Shown one piece after another: positions 47,545-57,441 of a DNA stretch of 64,000 bases. Source of the stretch: Legionella oakridgensis ATCC 33761 = DSM 21215 (GTDB lineage Bacteria > Pseudomonadota > Gammaproteobacteria > Legionellales > Legionellaceae); NCBI RefSeq assembly GCF_000512355.1, contig NZ_CP004006.1:2314501-2378500 (forward strand). Direction: 5' to 3'. Below the pieces are notes generated by a model, which worked only from the letters and a program-made list of their open reading frames with translations, ran no database searches and had not been told where the DNA came from. How positions within the stretch are numbered: position 1 is the first letter of the stretch; each line of letters begins with the position of its first letter. Position numbers and translations under genes: made by a program.

Positions 47545-48635
47545 AAACAGCCTAGATTGGGCTCACCCTATTGTTCGCGATTGGTTTATTGATAAATTTT
47601 CCTTACCAACAGAACCACAGACACAAGGGTGGCCTCCTATCCTTGCCGGCAAAAGCACTTTAGTTTCTGCGCCTACTGGTTCAGGCAAAACGTTGGCTGC
47701 TTTTCTTATTTGCCTTGATCAGTTGATACGGCAATCTTTGGCCGGCACTCTTTCGCCGAAGACTCAAGTTCTGTACATATCTCCGAGAAGAGTCGCGCGA
47801 TGCTTGGTGAGGTTAAAACCATCATTGTTGATGAAATACACGCCCTTGCAGACAATAAACGTGGTGCTCATTTAACGTTGTCATTGGAAAGATTGTATGC
47901 ACTAACCAAAATTCCCCCGTTAGAATTGGTTTATCTGCTACTCAAAAACCACTGGAGTTGGTGGAAGATTTCTTAGCGGCACTCACCGGCCTCTGCCTGA
48001 GATCATTCATATTGGCCATAACCACTCTATCGAACTGACCATCGAGGTACCGCAGTATCCGCTCACGTCTGTTGCTTCTAATAACTTATGGGATGACATT
48101 TATGACCGTTTGGCTGTCTTAGCCCAGCAAAAACCGCCGATGGTTTTGATAATCTTCGCTCATTAGTTGACCCACGTCGCCGTTTACGTAAACGAGGGCA
48201 TTATCTCACGGCGATGGGCCACTGGTCGCTATTATCCATCAAGAAATCGGTTGAACCAGCTCGGCAGTTGGAAGCCACGTGTTGGATGCTTCTTAAACGC
48301 TATGGTGTATGTTTTCGGGAATTATTGGCCCGAGAAAAAACATTCCAAGTTGGCAAACCTTGTTAAGGAACTTTCGCTTATTGGAAGAGCGTGGAGAAAT
48401 CAGAGGAGGGCGCTTCATCCAAAGCTTCACAGGAGAACAATTCGCCCTTCCTTATGCCGTTGACTCTTTACGAGCTATGAAAAAAACAACATCAGAAGAA
48501 ACATTTACCATCACTATTTCTGCTGCCGATCCATTAAATCTTGCCAGCATTATATTAGCCGGCGAACGCATCCCGACATTGTCTGGAAAACAAGTGTTAT
48601 TCCAACATGGTGCTTTACAAGCTTTTTCTTCATAA
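47545..48635 (+). pseudogene. heavily deleted Lhr-type ATP-dependent helicase
   Basis: The start reads LDWAHPIVRDWFIDKFSLPT then [20 protein letters not shown] (Walker A) and TQVLYISP. It jumps to [20 protein letters not shown] (DEIH box) and [19 protein letters not shown] in another frame, then to pieces of the Lhr C-terminus (IPSWQTLLRNFRLLEERGEI, GGRFIQSFTGEQFALPYAVD, DPLNLASIILAGERIP). Lhr is normally about 1400 residues; here over a thousand are lost and frames change several times. No helicase could be made. Confidence 0.82.
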
Positions 48636-48733
48636 ACCAACATCATGTATGCCACCTGGACGATTGCAAACACCGGCTAGTAATTAACCTACTTATGTTA
48701 GAATAAAGCCTCCAATGAGATTAGTAACCCAGT

Positions 48734-49825
48734 ATGAAGCATAATCAAACCACTAAAAATCGCGGGGCTCTCAGCAATCCGGAAGGCCGATTTGAACCAT
48801 TGACCTATGAACAGGTTGATGATGGTTGGGATCGAGAGGAGGAAACATTACCGCCTTTGGAAACCTGTCTTTTACCTGAGACTGCAAAAACCATTATTAG
48901 CCGCAATGATTCTCCTGATCTAGGATTTGAGCAATCGATCAATCCTTATCGAGGCTGCGAACACGGGTGTATTTATTGTTATGCGAGACCAAGTCATTCT
49001 TATGTCAACTTATCCGCAGGCCTTGATTTTGAAACCAAAATTTTTTACAAAGTCGACGCTGCCAGGATTTTAGAAAGGGAATTGAACAAAGCTCGATACG
49101 TATGTAAGCCCATTGTTTTAGGGGCTAACACAGATCCTTACCAACCAGCAGAAGCAACGCTTAAAATAACCCGCTCCCTATTGGAGGTATTAAAAGATCA
49201 TCAACATCCTGTCATTCTTATTACTAAAAATACACTGATTGAACGCGATCTTGATTTATTAGCACCTATGGCAAAAAATAATCTTGCAAAAGTCGCCATC
49301 AGTGTCACAACACTTTCAACGCAATTAAAGCGTATCATGGAACCACGCACAAGCGCTCCCGCTGGGCGACTAAGAGTCATCAAACATTTAGCAAACCATC
49401 AAATTCCGGTACGTGTCATGGTTGCTCCGATTATTCCCATGGTTAATGATATGGAAATGGAAAAAATATTACTCGCAGCAAGTCAAGCAGGTGCGAGTCA
49501 TGCCAGCTATGTTCTAATCCGATTACCTTATGAAGTAAAAGATTTATTTCAAGAATGGCTGACAAAACATTTTCCACAGCGGGCAGAACATATCATGAGC
49601 CTAATTCGTCAAATGCGTGGAGGCAAAGACTACGATGCCCAATTTGGCAGCCGCATGCGCGGTGAAGGAGCGTTTGCCAATTTACTAGCCACAAGATTTC
49701 GGCTTGCCTGTAAACGTTTTAATTTAAATAATGCGCCCTCTCCAGAGCTGGATTTAAAAAAATTTAGAAAAAAAGACAACACAGACTTTAAGCAATCAAG
49801 CTTATTGGATGAAATGACTGGATAA
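48734..49825 (+). CDS. PA0069-family radical SAM protein (spore-photoproduct-lyase-like)
   Basis: The 363-residue protein binds a 4Fe-4S cluster through C75, C79 and C82 (CEHGCIYCYA), the radical SAM CxxxCxxC motif. Other features are SINPYRGC, VLGANTDPYQPAE, LITKNTLIERDLDLL, RTSAPAGRLRVI and MRGGKDYDAQFG. This composition defines the PA0069/Rv2578c group, whose reaction is not known. It lies between the Lhr remnant and the secretion locus, with its own ATG 48734. Confidence 0.85.
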   Translation: MKHNQTTKNRGALSNPEGRFEPLTYEQVDDGWDREEETLPPLETCLLPETAKTIISRNDSPDLGFEQSINPYRGCEHGCIYCYARPSHSYVNLSAGLDFETKIFYKVDAARILERELNKARYVCKPIVLGANTDPYQPAEATLKITRSLLEVLKDHQHPVILITKNTLIERDLDLLAPMAKNNLAKVAISVTTLSTQLKRIMEPRTSAPAGRLRVIKHLANHQIPVRVMVAPIIPMVNDMEMEKILLAASQAGASHASYVLIRLPYEVKDLFQEWLTKHFPQRAEHIMSLIRQMRGGKDYDAQFGSRMRGEGAFANLLATRFRLACKRFNLNNAPSPELDLKKFRKKDNTDFKQSSLLDEMTG

Positions 49826-49838
49826 GACGGAAAAATAT

Positions 49839-51132
49839 TCAGTCTTCACGGAAAGCCCGATTAAAACTTTTAAGAATAGGCGCCGTAAAGTATTCCCACG
49901 GCGTGGCTTTTTTAGTAATAATCATCACTTCCGCTGGCATACCAGGGTAAAGTATTTGCTGATTTAATTTTTTAATTCCTGAGCAGGAATTTCCACCTGA
50001 ACATCAAAATACGGTTTATTAGTCTGAGAATCCAATAGCACATCAGCAGACACATGAATGACTTGGCCTAACAAGGTGGGAGTATTACGTCGGCTTAAAC
50101 CACTTAAAGTGACTTTGGCCAGTAAACCTCTTTGAACAACATCAATGTCCAATGGATTCAACTTGGCTTCAATGATTAAAGCCTCATGAGTAGGTACAAT
50201 ATCCATAATAGGTTCACCTGGTTTAATCACTCCTCCTACGGTGTGCACTTTTAGATTAATGACCGTACCAGTGATAGGTGAACGTATTTCTGTACGAATC
50301 AAGGTATCACTACTGGCTTTCATGCGCTCATAGGCTTCGTTTAATTTTTTTTGAGTTTCACGCAGTTCCGCTAGTAGTTCTTTTCGTTGCTTATCGGTCA
50401 TTGCAATAATTTCCAGTTTGGTTTCACCTATTTTTTGTTCAAGTTCCGCAATGGCTGATTGAGCTTCTCCCTGTTTTCCTGCTAAATTGGCTGCCTCTCG
50501 CTGTAGAGCAAGGAGACGCGATTGTTTAATGAGTTTTTTGGTCGCTAGAATTCTGACGTCTTTCAATTCTTGATTGATGTAGCCGAATTGCTCCTGATTG
50601 GCCATTAATTGTGCTTGTTTCCCACGGATTTGCTCTTGTAATTGCCCAATGCGCTGTTTGTAAATATTCACAGTGTCATTGAAATTTTTTTGGTTCGACA
50701 TGAAAATGGCTTGCTGTAATTTGATAATTTCCTGGGCTTTGATATCGTTTGTATGCAATAAAACTGGGGGAAACTGAATGGATTTTTCTTGATCAATTTC
50801 TGCATAAAGCCGTGCTTGGACACCCAATAATTCCCAATAGTCATTTTGATTAATTTGAGCCGCAGCTTTGGCTTGAATGTCATCCAATTTAATTAATAAA
50901 TCCGATTCTTTTATAGTACTTCCATCTTTAACATACAATTTTTTTATGATACCACCTTCCCAGTGTTGGATGACTCGTCTATTCCCCGCCACAATGACTT
51001 TTCCTGGCGCAATGGCTGCACTTTCTAAAGGAGCCAGTGTCGCCCACATCAGAAAACCACCAAAAAAAATAAAAATAACTAAAAAGCTGTAGAAAATAAT
51101 TTTTTTATATTGGGAGCGTGGTTTATCAACAT
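49839..51132 (-). CDS. type I secretion HlyD-family membrane fusion protein, frameshifted at both ends
   Basis: The intact middle (51049-49964) has one membrane exit, IAPGKVIVAGNRRVIQHWEG (lipoyl-like start), a long coiled-coil region of about 170 residues, and IRTEIRSPITGTVINLKVHT with TVGGVIKPGEPIMDIVP. The start is probably ATG 51132, right after the ABC stop, joined through an A/T-run error to the helix KKIIFYSFLVIFIFFGGF. At the other end one A is missing at 49964-49969; repair gives ELKKLNQQILYPGMPAEVMI and APILKSFNRAFRED, stop at 49839. It bridges the ABC exporter and TolC. The exact N-terminus is uncertain. Confidence 0.82.
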
Positions 51133-52782
51133 TTATCGTATGATCTCCGCATAAAGTCCGAATCTTTCCATGTGGCCGTCACGCATGACCAGGACCTTAT
51201 TACAATGTTTCATCAGCATGGGACGCTGAGAGACGACAATGATTGTGATACCGGATTTTTGGGCATTTTTATAGATTAATTCAAGAGCAGCCAAACCCTC
51301 CTGATCCAAGTTACTTTCAGGCTCATCAAGGACAACCAGTGCAGGGGAACCATAAAAGGCGCGGGCGAGAGCGATTCGTTGGGCTTGTCCTCCTGATAAA
51401 TGATAACGACTAGTATCAGTATCATACCCATGGCTAAGATGCAAAATCATATCATGCACTCCAACAAATTGAGCAGCGGAAATGATTTTGGCATCTTCAA
51501 TTTTATCCATACGAGCTATATTTTCTTTAACGCTTCCCTTAAATAATAGTGTGTCTTGTGGTAAATACCCCACGTGATTGCCTATATCTTGTCTATTCCA
51601 AGTATAAATATTAGCGCCATCCAAACGAACCGTACCATTGGTGGGAGGCCATATACCGACTAATAATCGGGCTAATGTGGACTTACCAGAACCGGATGGT
51701 CCAATAATACCCAAACTTTCACCCGGCATTAGGGTAAATTGCACGCCTTGAATGACTGGTTTTTTTGCTCCTGCCGGAATATACAATAGGTTATTTACAT
51801 CAATTCGGCCTTGTGGTTTTGGTAATAAAATCTCGGGGGGTCTGGTTTCTGGTTGACTCAGATAATGTTGTAGACGTCGATAGGCCTGCAAAGCATTGAT
51901 GGCTTGTTTCCAGGCACCAATCGCTTGTTCTGCCGGCGCTAGAGCACGCCCCATGATAATGGATGCCGCCAGCATTGCACCGCTCGTCAGCTCACCATTA
52001 ATGACATAATAGGCGCCTACACCAAGAATTAAAATCTGCAGGATCAAACGAATGGATTTGGAAAAACTAAGTACTATTCCTGAACGATCGCTTGCTGTGC
52101 ATTGCATGGCCAGAACAGCCTCATTATTGTGCAACCATTTACTGACAATGGGCGACATCATCCCCATCGCTTGGATGCATTCAGCTTGTCTGATGCTATT
52201 GCTGATGGATTCTTGATTATTCATATGTAGGGTATTGGCTTGTTCTAAGGGTTTGCGTGATACCTTTTCATTCAGGATGGCAAGAGATAATAAAACTATG
52301 GCGCCCAGGGTAGCAATGATCCCCAAGGGAAAAGACAATAAAAAAATAACAATAAGAAAAATAATGATCCAGGGTGCGTCAAAAAAAGCATAAATACTAG
52401 GACTGCTTAAAAATTGTCTGAGAGTAGTGATGTCTGCCAGAGACTGTGCAGCGTAAGAACCTCCCAAGAGGGTATGATCAAGGCTTTTCGCCAAGGCTAT
52501 AGGACTTAATTTGTTGTCAATCCACCAACTGACTCGCGTTAATACTTGCGCACGCGCAATGTCTAATATGCCATAGACTATGATCGCCAGAATGGCGATG
52601 ATTGTTAAATAAACAAGAGTATCACTGCTCTGACTGGGTAAGACACGATCAAAAACTTGTAACATGTAAATAGGTGCTGTCAACATCAAGAGATTAACGA
52701 GGCAACTAAATCCTATGGCGTATCCAAATGCACTGTAACTTGCATTTAATAATTCCCCCAGTGTTTTCTTGTTTTCATTCAT
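51133..52782 (-). CDS. type I secretion ABC transporter, PrtD-like permease/ATPase
   Basis: The 549-residue half-transporter has about six membrane helices (first near LVNLLMLTAPIYMLQVFDRV), then the ATPase: Walker A IIGPSGSGKSTLARLL, Q loop YLPQDTLLFKG, signature HLSGGQAQRIALARAF and Walker B ALVVLDEPESNLD. There is no N-terminal C39-like or peptidase domain, so it matches the PrtD/protease-exporter class, not HlyB. Dimers drive the export of proteins with C-terminal signals. HlyD follows directly, TolC precedes by about 200 bases. Confidence 0.92.
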   Translation of the reverse strand: MNENKKTLGELLNASYSAFGYAIGFSCLVNLLMLTAPIYMLQVFDRVLPSQSSDTLVYLTIIAILAIIVYGILDIARAQVLTRVSWWIDNKLSPIALAKSLDHTLLGGSYAAQSLADITTLRQFLSSPSIYAFFDAPWIIIFLIVIFLLSFPLGIIATLGAIVLLSLAILNEKVSRKPLEQANTLHMNNQESISNSIRQAECIQAMGMMSPIVSKWLHNNEAVLAMQCTASDRSGIVLSFSKSIRLILQILILGVGAYYVINGELTSGAMLAASIIMGRALAPAEQAIGAWKQAINALQAYRRLQHYLSQPETRPPEILLPKPQGRIDVNNLLYIPAGAKKPVIQGVQFTLMPGESLGIIGPSGSGKSTLARLLVGIWPPTNGTVRLDGANIYTWNRQDIGNHVGYLPQDTLLFKGSVKENIARMDKIEDAKIISAAQFVGVHDMILHLSHGYDTDTSRYHLSGGQAQRIALARAFYGSPALVVLDEPESNLDQEGLAALELIYKNAQKSGITIIVVSQRPMLMKHCNKVLVMRDGHMERFGLYAEIIR

Positions 52783-52880
52783 AAATAATTTGATGTCTTT
52801 TATGCATCGCTACTTGTTTATTAGTTTAGCCTGTAACTGAATTTTATCCATATTGCGCATGTGAAGCCTGACCACTCCAA

Positions 52881-52915
52881 TAGATTTCCGCTTTCGCGGC
52901 ATGACACTTATTTTT
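52881..52915 (-). repeat. REP-type hairpin, copy 2
   Basis: On the minus strand AAAAATAAGTGTCATGCC is followed by CCGC-GAAA-GCGG; the head is the same as copy 1 at 37929. It stands in the gap between the TolC and ABC genes. Confidence 0.65.
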
Positions 52916-52981
52916 AGATCATGATTTACCCGTTTAGATATTATTTTGTCAGTGCATCACTTCTATCAAAATTAAAGAATA

Positions 52982-54287
52982 TCATTTCAATAACCAGTGA
53001 TTAATCATAGCCAGACTATCTACATCAAGGGTACCTGCAGCCTGTTTTAACAACAAAAGATCGAGTAAATAATTGTAAACGTATTCAGCATATTGTTTTT
53101 GCGCACTGAACAATTGGCCTTGAATTTGTAAAATTTCAGTGATGGTTAACTCACCCGCGCGATACGCTTCTTGAGCGCTATTTAAAGCCATGGTATTTGA
53201 GTGCAGCGCTAATCGCACATTGTTTACTCGCAAAATGCCAGTCTCAATGGACGTAAATGATTTCCTCGTATCCGCCATGGCTTGCAAATATTGTTTATTC
53301 ATATCGGCATAGGCCTGTTGAACATTGGCAGCTGCTGCTCTCACTTGAGCAACCGTCAGTCCTCCTTGAAACACATTCCAATTAGCACTTAAACCACCAT
53401 GCGTGCCTTGCTATTCATGGTATTGGTTAAGATAGGGTTAGGTACGGTTGCATCGCTTAAATCACTATTAGCAGTTATATTAGGTAAAAAACCACCTTCG
53501 GTAGCATACATCGCTTCACGGGCAACAAAAATATTTAAACGCGCAGCACGTAAAGATAAATTTTGTTTATTGGCCGTGGTTAACCAGACGTCCAGTTGAT
53601 TTGGATTGGGATGAATTAAAGGGAAATCTTTTTTTAAGTGCGCAAAACTCTCGTAAACGATGCTCGTAATCTGGCTTAATGTTTGTCTTGCAAGATAAAG
53701 ATTGAGTTGCGCTGAATATAATTCGGAGTTGATTAAGTCATAAGCTCCTTTCGCTTGTTCAAGATCCGTAATGGTTGCTTCATTATGCTTAAAGAGCGTT
53801 TTAGTCGCCGTCAATTGCTCAGAAATGTATTTTTTTGTATTTCGGTAAAGCTCAGTAAATCGCGAGCCCGCAATACGTCAAAAAAAGCTGTTGCTGTACG
53901 TATCATTAAATCCTGTTGTTGTGCACATAAAGTCGCATAAGCCGATTGTACAGAATATTTTGCTTGTGCCAGCTGTTTAAATTGGGTGAAATTAAAGATG
54001 GTTTGACTTGCAAGAAGCCCTCCACGATCGGTATTAAAATTTCCTCCAGGGTAAAAACTGTTACTTCTGTATTCTCGGTCTAAATCTGCATTGAGCGTAA
54101 TTTGTGGAAGTAAAGCGGAGAATTTTTCAGGCAAGATCTGTATTTGCGCTTTGTAGATGGCAAGCTGCGCCTGATAGGTAGGATCATTTCTGGCAGCATC
54201 GGCAAAACAATTTAATAAATCAACTGGCTTTTGGGAAAAGCCGAATTGAGAAAATGCCAAAAAAATCAAAAATGATAAAGCGCGCAC
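52982..54287 (-). CDS. TolC-family outer membrane channel, frameshifted twice in this sequence
   Basis: A signal peptide (ALSFLIFLAFSQFGFS) leads to the TolC repeats: AARNDPTYQAQLAIYKAQIQ, LPQITLNADLDREYRSN, LMIRTATAFFDVLRARDLLS. The frame breaks at the T7 run 53830-53836; one more base gives EIQKKYISEQLTATKTLFKH. A second break lies near 53408 (NSKGTHGGLSANWNVFQGGL when repaired). The last part has VAQVRAAAANVQQAYADMNK and AYRAGELTITEILQIQGQLF. The total of about 435 residues is the family size. It completes the secretion channel with HlyD and ABC. Confidence 0.88.
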
Positions 54288-54424
54288 GTCCCAAACAATC
54301 CCTCAGAGCATTTTTTCAATAGTAGCATGTACCTAGTCAGTGAAACACTCCAATGATAGCAGAATTTTGTTTTCAATTAAGAAGTTACTTGGCTATAAAC
54401 ATGATGGACTAAAAACAGGAAACA

Positions 54425-54448
54425 TCGTCTCCCACTCCCGAGAGACGA
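54425..54448 (-). terminator. terminator downstream of the secreted substrate gene
   Basis: TCGTCTC (54425-54431) pairs with GAGACGA (54442-54448) round a ten-base loop. On the minus strand it follows the stop at 54458 and is followed by a T-rich stretch (TGTTTCCTGTTTTTAG). It would uncouple the abundant substrate from the exporter genes. Confidence 0.65.
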
Positions 54449-54457
54449 CGATTAGTA

Positions 54458-56755
54458 TCAAAAAATAACGTTATCTTGATTCAGATCATCTGCATTAACA
54501 CCAAGCAGCGTGATGGTTTGATTATTAAGAGCACTCAAGTCGATTACCGCGTCACCTTGCGCATTATTGTATATGTCAACCTGATCATTGGTGGTCCAAA
54601 AGCGAGACAAATCGACGGTGTCTTGTGTTGGATTGAATCCGTCAATGACATTCTGGCTTCCCCAACTCCAGGTAAAATTAAAAACATCTTGCACGGCATC
54701 AGAAGCCACTAAATTGGTGCTATTGACTGGATGAGAGATAACATCCGTCACTGTCCCAGTGTCCGGTGGATCCGTATGATCTGAAGGAGGGATAGAATGA
54801 CCAGTAAGCGCCTGATCGATTGTTCCTGCCACTCCCACAATATTTTTCGCAGATAATTCAGCGCTGCTGACTCCCTGAATAGTAATGGTTTGATTATTTA
54901 ACTGACTTAAATCAATCACTGCATTTCCCTGCGGATTATCGTAAATACTAAATTGAGAGTAGCTACTCCAGAAAGATTTTAAATCAATCACATCTTGACC
55001 AACATCGAAATTATTAATGGTTTCTGCTGCTCCCCATTTCCAGGTAAATACATAACTATCACCAGAACCAGTCGTATCTTCAGGTGGGATTGCGTCATTT
55101 TCCGAAGGCGGAGATGGGTCAGTCGGTTCATTGGCTGGAGGATTATTGGGTTCATTATGGATGCCCATGGTTCCAGTCACACCAATAAAATTGGCACTTG
55201 ATAATTGCTGGACTGACACATCTGCCAAAGTAATCGTTTGATTATTTAGGGTTGTTAAGTCGATAACGGCATCCCCATTGGCATTATCATAGAATTGAAT
55301 CCGATCAAAACTGGTCCAAAAATTTTGTAAGTCAATTTTATCTTCCGTGGCATCAAATCCCTGAATCACATCGCGAGCCCCCCAATTCCAGGTATAAGCA
55401 AAAACATCACCATCCATGGTACCTTGTTGGTTATTATTATCACCGCCATCTGCAGGATTGTCGTTGCCAGTATTTGCATCGCCTGGATCAACAACAGGAG
55501 GCGTATGATCGGAATTGATACCAAAATGGACTTGGGCAAAATCAGTGGGTGCTTTTATGAAATGAAAAGGACTTAATTCATCCAGCTCAATACCTGCCAG
55601 TATAATTCGTTGATTGTTACCAATAACGTCAATCACCGCTGAGCCATTTTCTTCATATAGAGCCAAATTGTTACTGGCAAAAGCATAATTTAAATCAATT
55701 AAATCATGCTGAAGATTGAAATTTTCAATGATGGTATCCCCACTCCCCGCATTCCACATAATTTTATAAGGCCCAGATACAAATTGATTGGCGCTGATTT
55801 GACTGGCATCCACATTATTTAATGTGACCGTCTGCCCATTGGGAAAATGAATAACAGCATTGTTATTTAACGCTGTGATGCTTAAATCAGCGAAGGTAAG
55901 TCCTGGAAATTTTGTAAGGGAGATGACATCGCGGGCAATATCAAAATCTTGAATTACATCGTTGCCGGTAATATTTTGAGCAATAATAATCTTATCATTT
56001 CCTCCCCCTGTTTCATACTCGTTATGACCGCCTTCGCCCATGAAGGTTTCACTGTAATCACTGCCGACAAGAAAATCATCACCATTGGTACCAAATGGTG
56101 TATGGTAGCCTCCGAACTTGTCCATATAAAATAGGATATTGGTACCATATTCATCACTGCTGGCAATATTATGAAGCAATAATTGCGCTACACCTCCAGG
56201 TCCCTGCAAGTGCGCGCTGGCTAAAATACCAGACATGGTTACAGTCGCTATATGCGCCTCACCAAAACGCGTATAGGTAAATTCATGCCCTAAAAAATCA
56301 TCGATGGTTTTCCCGGCTTGATTTAAATATTGATTAATAACGCCCATATTCATGGCAAATGCTTCACGAATCGCTAACTCCTGAACATTGGTCATGAATT
56401 CTTCTTTACTGTCTACCCCATTTTTACCAGTCCATGTTCCTTGCCATTCATTTGTTGCTGTCGTTCCATAATAACCGGTGGGGGCTGGCGAATAATATCC
56501 CAAATCAATCAGTAGGGGTTCTCCAAATTGATATTTACCTAAAAAACCTAGTGTGTTATGCACATGGTATTGCAGCTCAGCCAAATCATTCGGATCACTC
56601 AAGTTAACGCTATTGGGGTCGACATTACCGCGATTAGGATCAAAAACTTGAAGATATTGCATCCAGGAAGTTGTTTGTGTTTGAGTCGTATCGATTCCAG
56701 ACTCAAATGCGCCCAGAGCCGTTAGAAATTGTTCAAAATCACTGTTACTCATCAT
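54458..56755 (-). CDS. type I secreted protein: lysozyme-like N-terminal domain plus five beta-repeat modules
   Basis: The 765-residue protein has no Sec signal. Residues 10-215 resemble a lysozyme-type fold: LGAFESG with Glu18, FLGKYQFGEPLLIDLGYY, WTGKNGVDSKEEF and ILASAHLQGPGGVAQLL with His182. Next is an RTX-like calcium stretch (GTNGDDFLVGSDYSETF, about 223-256). Five modules of the form IxxFDxxxDxIDL...NNQTITL follow: two divergent (about 254-405) and three alike at 452-525, 568-641 and 692-765, each opening FxxTWxWG. Pro/Asp-rich linkers separate them. The end NQDNVIF suits a C-terminal type I signal. Peptidoglycan or glycan cleavage is an inference. Confidence 0.8.
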   Translation of the reverse strand: MMSNSDFEQFLTALGAFESGIDTTQTQTTSWMQYLQVFDPNRGNVDPNSVNLSDPNDLAELQYHVHNTLGFLGKYQFGEPLLIDLGYYSPAPTGYYGTTATNEWQGTWTGKNGVDSKEEFMTNVQELAIREAFAMNMGVINQYLNQAGKTIDDFLGHEFTYTRFGEAHIATVTMSGILASAHLQGPGGVAQLLLHNIASSDEYGTNILFYMDKFGGYHTPFGTNGDDFLVGSDYSETFMGEGGHNEYETGGGNDKIIIAQNITGNDVIQDFDIARDVISLTKFPGLTFADLSITALNNNAVIHFPNGQTVTLNNVDASQISANQFVSGPYKIMWNAGSGDTIIENFNLQHDLIDLNYAFASNNLALYEENGSAVIDVIGNNQRIILAGIELDELSPFHFIKAPTDFAQVHFGINSDHTPPVVDPGDANTGNDNPADGGDNNNQQGTMDGDVFAYTWNWGARDVIQGFDATEDKIDLQNFWTSFDRIQFYDNANGDAVIDLTTLNNQTITLADVSVQQLSSANFIGVTGTMGIHNEPNNPPANEPTDPSPPSENDAIPPEDTTGSGDSYVFTWKWGAAETINNFDVGQDVIDLKSFWSSYSQFSIYDNPQGNAVIDLSQLNNQTITIQGVSSAELSAKNIVGVAGTIDQALTGHSIPPSDHTDPPDTGTVTDVISHPVNSTNLVASDAVQDVFNFTWSWGSQNVIDGFNPTQDTVDLSRFWTTNDQVDIYNNAQGDAVIDLSALNNQTITLLGVNADDLNQDNVIF

Positions 56756-57216
56756 GCACCTCGCTCATTGTTAATCCGTCCTAGCTGGACGAAGATTCCT
56801 GTGATTGAGATACATCCGGTGTATTGATTTTCTCCTTTGTTTAAATGCTTTTTTCACTATGGATATTCATTACCATGATTTTTATAAAATCAGTCATCTT
56901 TAATATTGAAATGCATGGTTTTTACTTGATAAATCACCATTAGGAAGAAGCTGTAATAAGTATAGATGAGGGGTAAAATAGATAGCAATTATTATACAGA
57001 AAGTTTACAATTTAACTTATTTTGCTCATAGAAAAATCGTTCCCCTTTGATTTTCTTTACGTTTTTTTACCCTCATGTGCTCAGTAGCTTTTTGAAAGCT
57101 AAGCAATTAAATGTTTATTACCGTTTTGATGACGTGCTCATTATTTTTTAGTTTGTAAGTCATTTATTTTTTATACAAGATGCAAATGTTCATGACCAGA
57201 CATAATGGTCTAAAAA
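56756..57216. other. 461-base AT-rich intergenic stretch upstream of the secretion substrate
   Basis: No coding frame was convincing on either strand. It should contain the promoter for the 54458-56755 gene and the end of the gene at 57217. No further repeat was seen. Confidence 0.5.
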
Positions 57217-57429
57217 TCATGGTCGTTCCCAATAATCAGGCCAGACACTGAAACTGCATAACGGCTTGTCGTTTTTTAGCAACGTATAGGCAGGCTCATC
57301 CGGATAATCATTCATCCTAATCTTATAAATATTATCCTCATTATCATCATTAATATAAGGGTATGCTGGATCTTTGGTTTTATACCAGACTATTTTTGTT
57401 GTTAATTCAGCTGGGTAATTATGGTTCAT
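57217..57429 (-). CDS. small orphan protein of the NDYPD family (paralogue of 58476)
   Basis: The 70-residue protein consists almost wholly of one motif block: KIVWYKTKD, YKIRMNDYPDEPAYTLL and WPDYWERP. The same order occurs at 58476-58781 (FWKRTND, RMRINDYPDRSAYTVM, NWQRG). The ending PDxW is like small proteins I associate with Legionella, but that is recollection, not a search. It starts 12 bases after the gene at 57442 ends, same strand. Confidence 0.65.
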   Translation of the reverse strand: MNHNYPAELTTKIVWYKTKDPAYPYINDDNEDNIYKIRMNDYPDEPAYTLLKNDKPLCSFSVWPDYWERP

Positions 57430-57441
57430 ATGTTTCCTTTA

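Noticed and set aside
48167-48463. 98-codon reading inside the Lhr remnant
   Set aside because: It is an off-frame reading; the frame with helicase sequence is another.
50877-51092. + strand ORF opposite the HlyD start
   Set aside because: Shadow of the coding strand; no family similarity.
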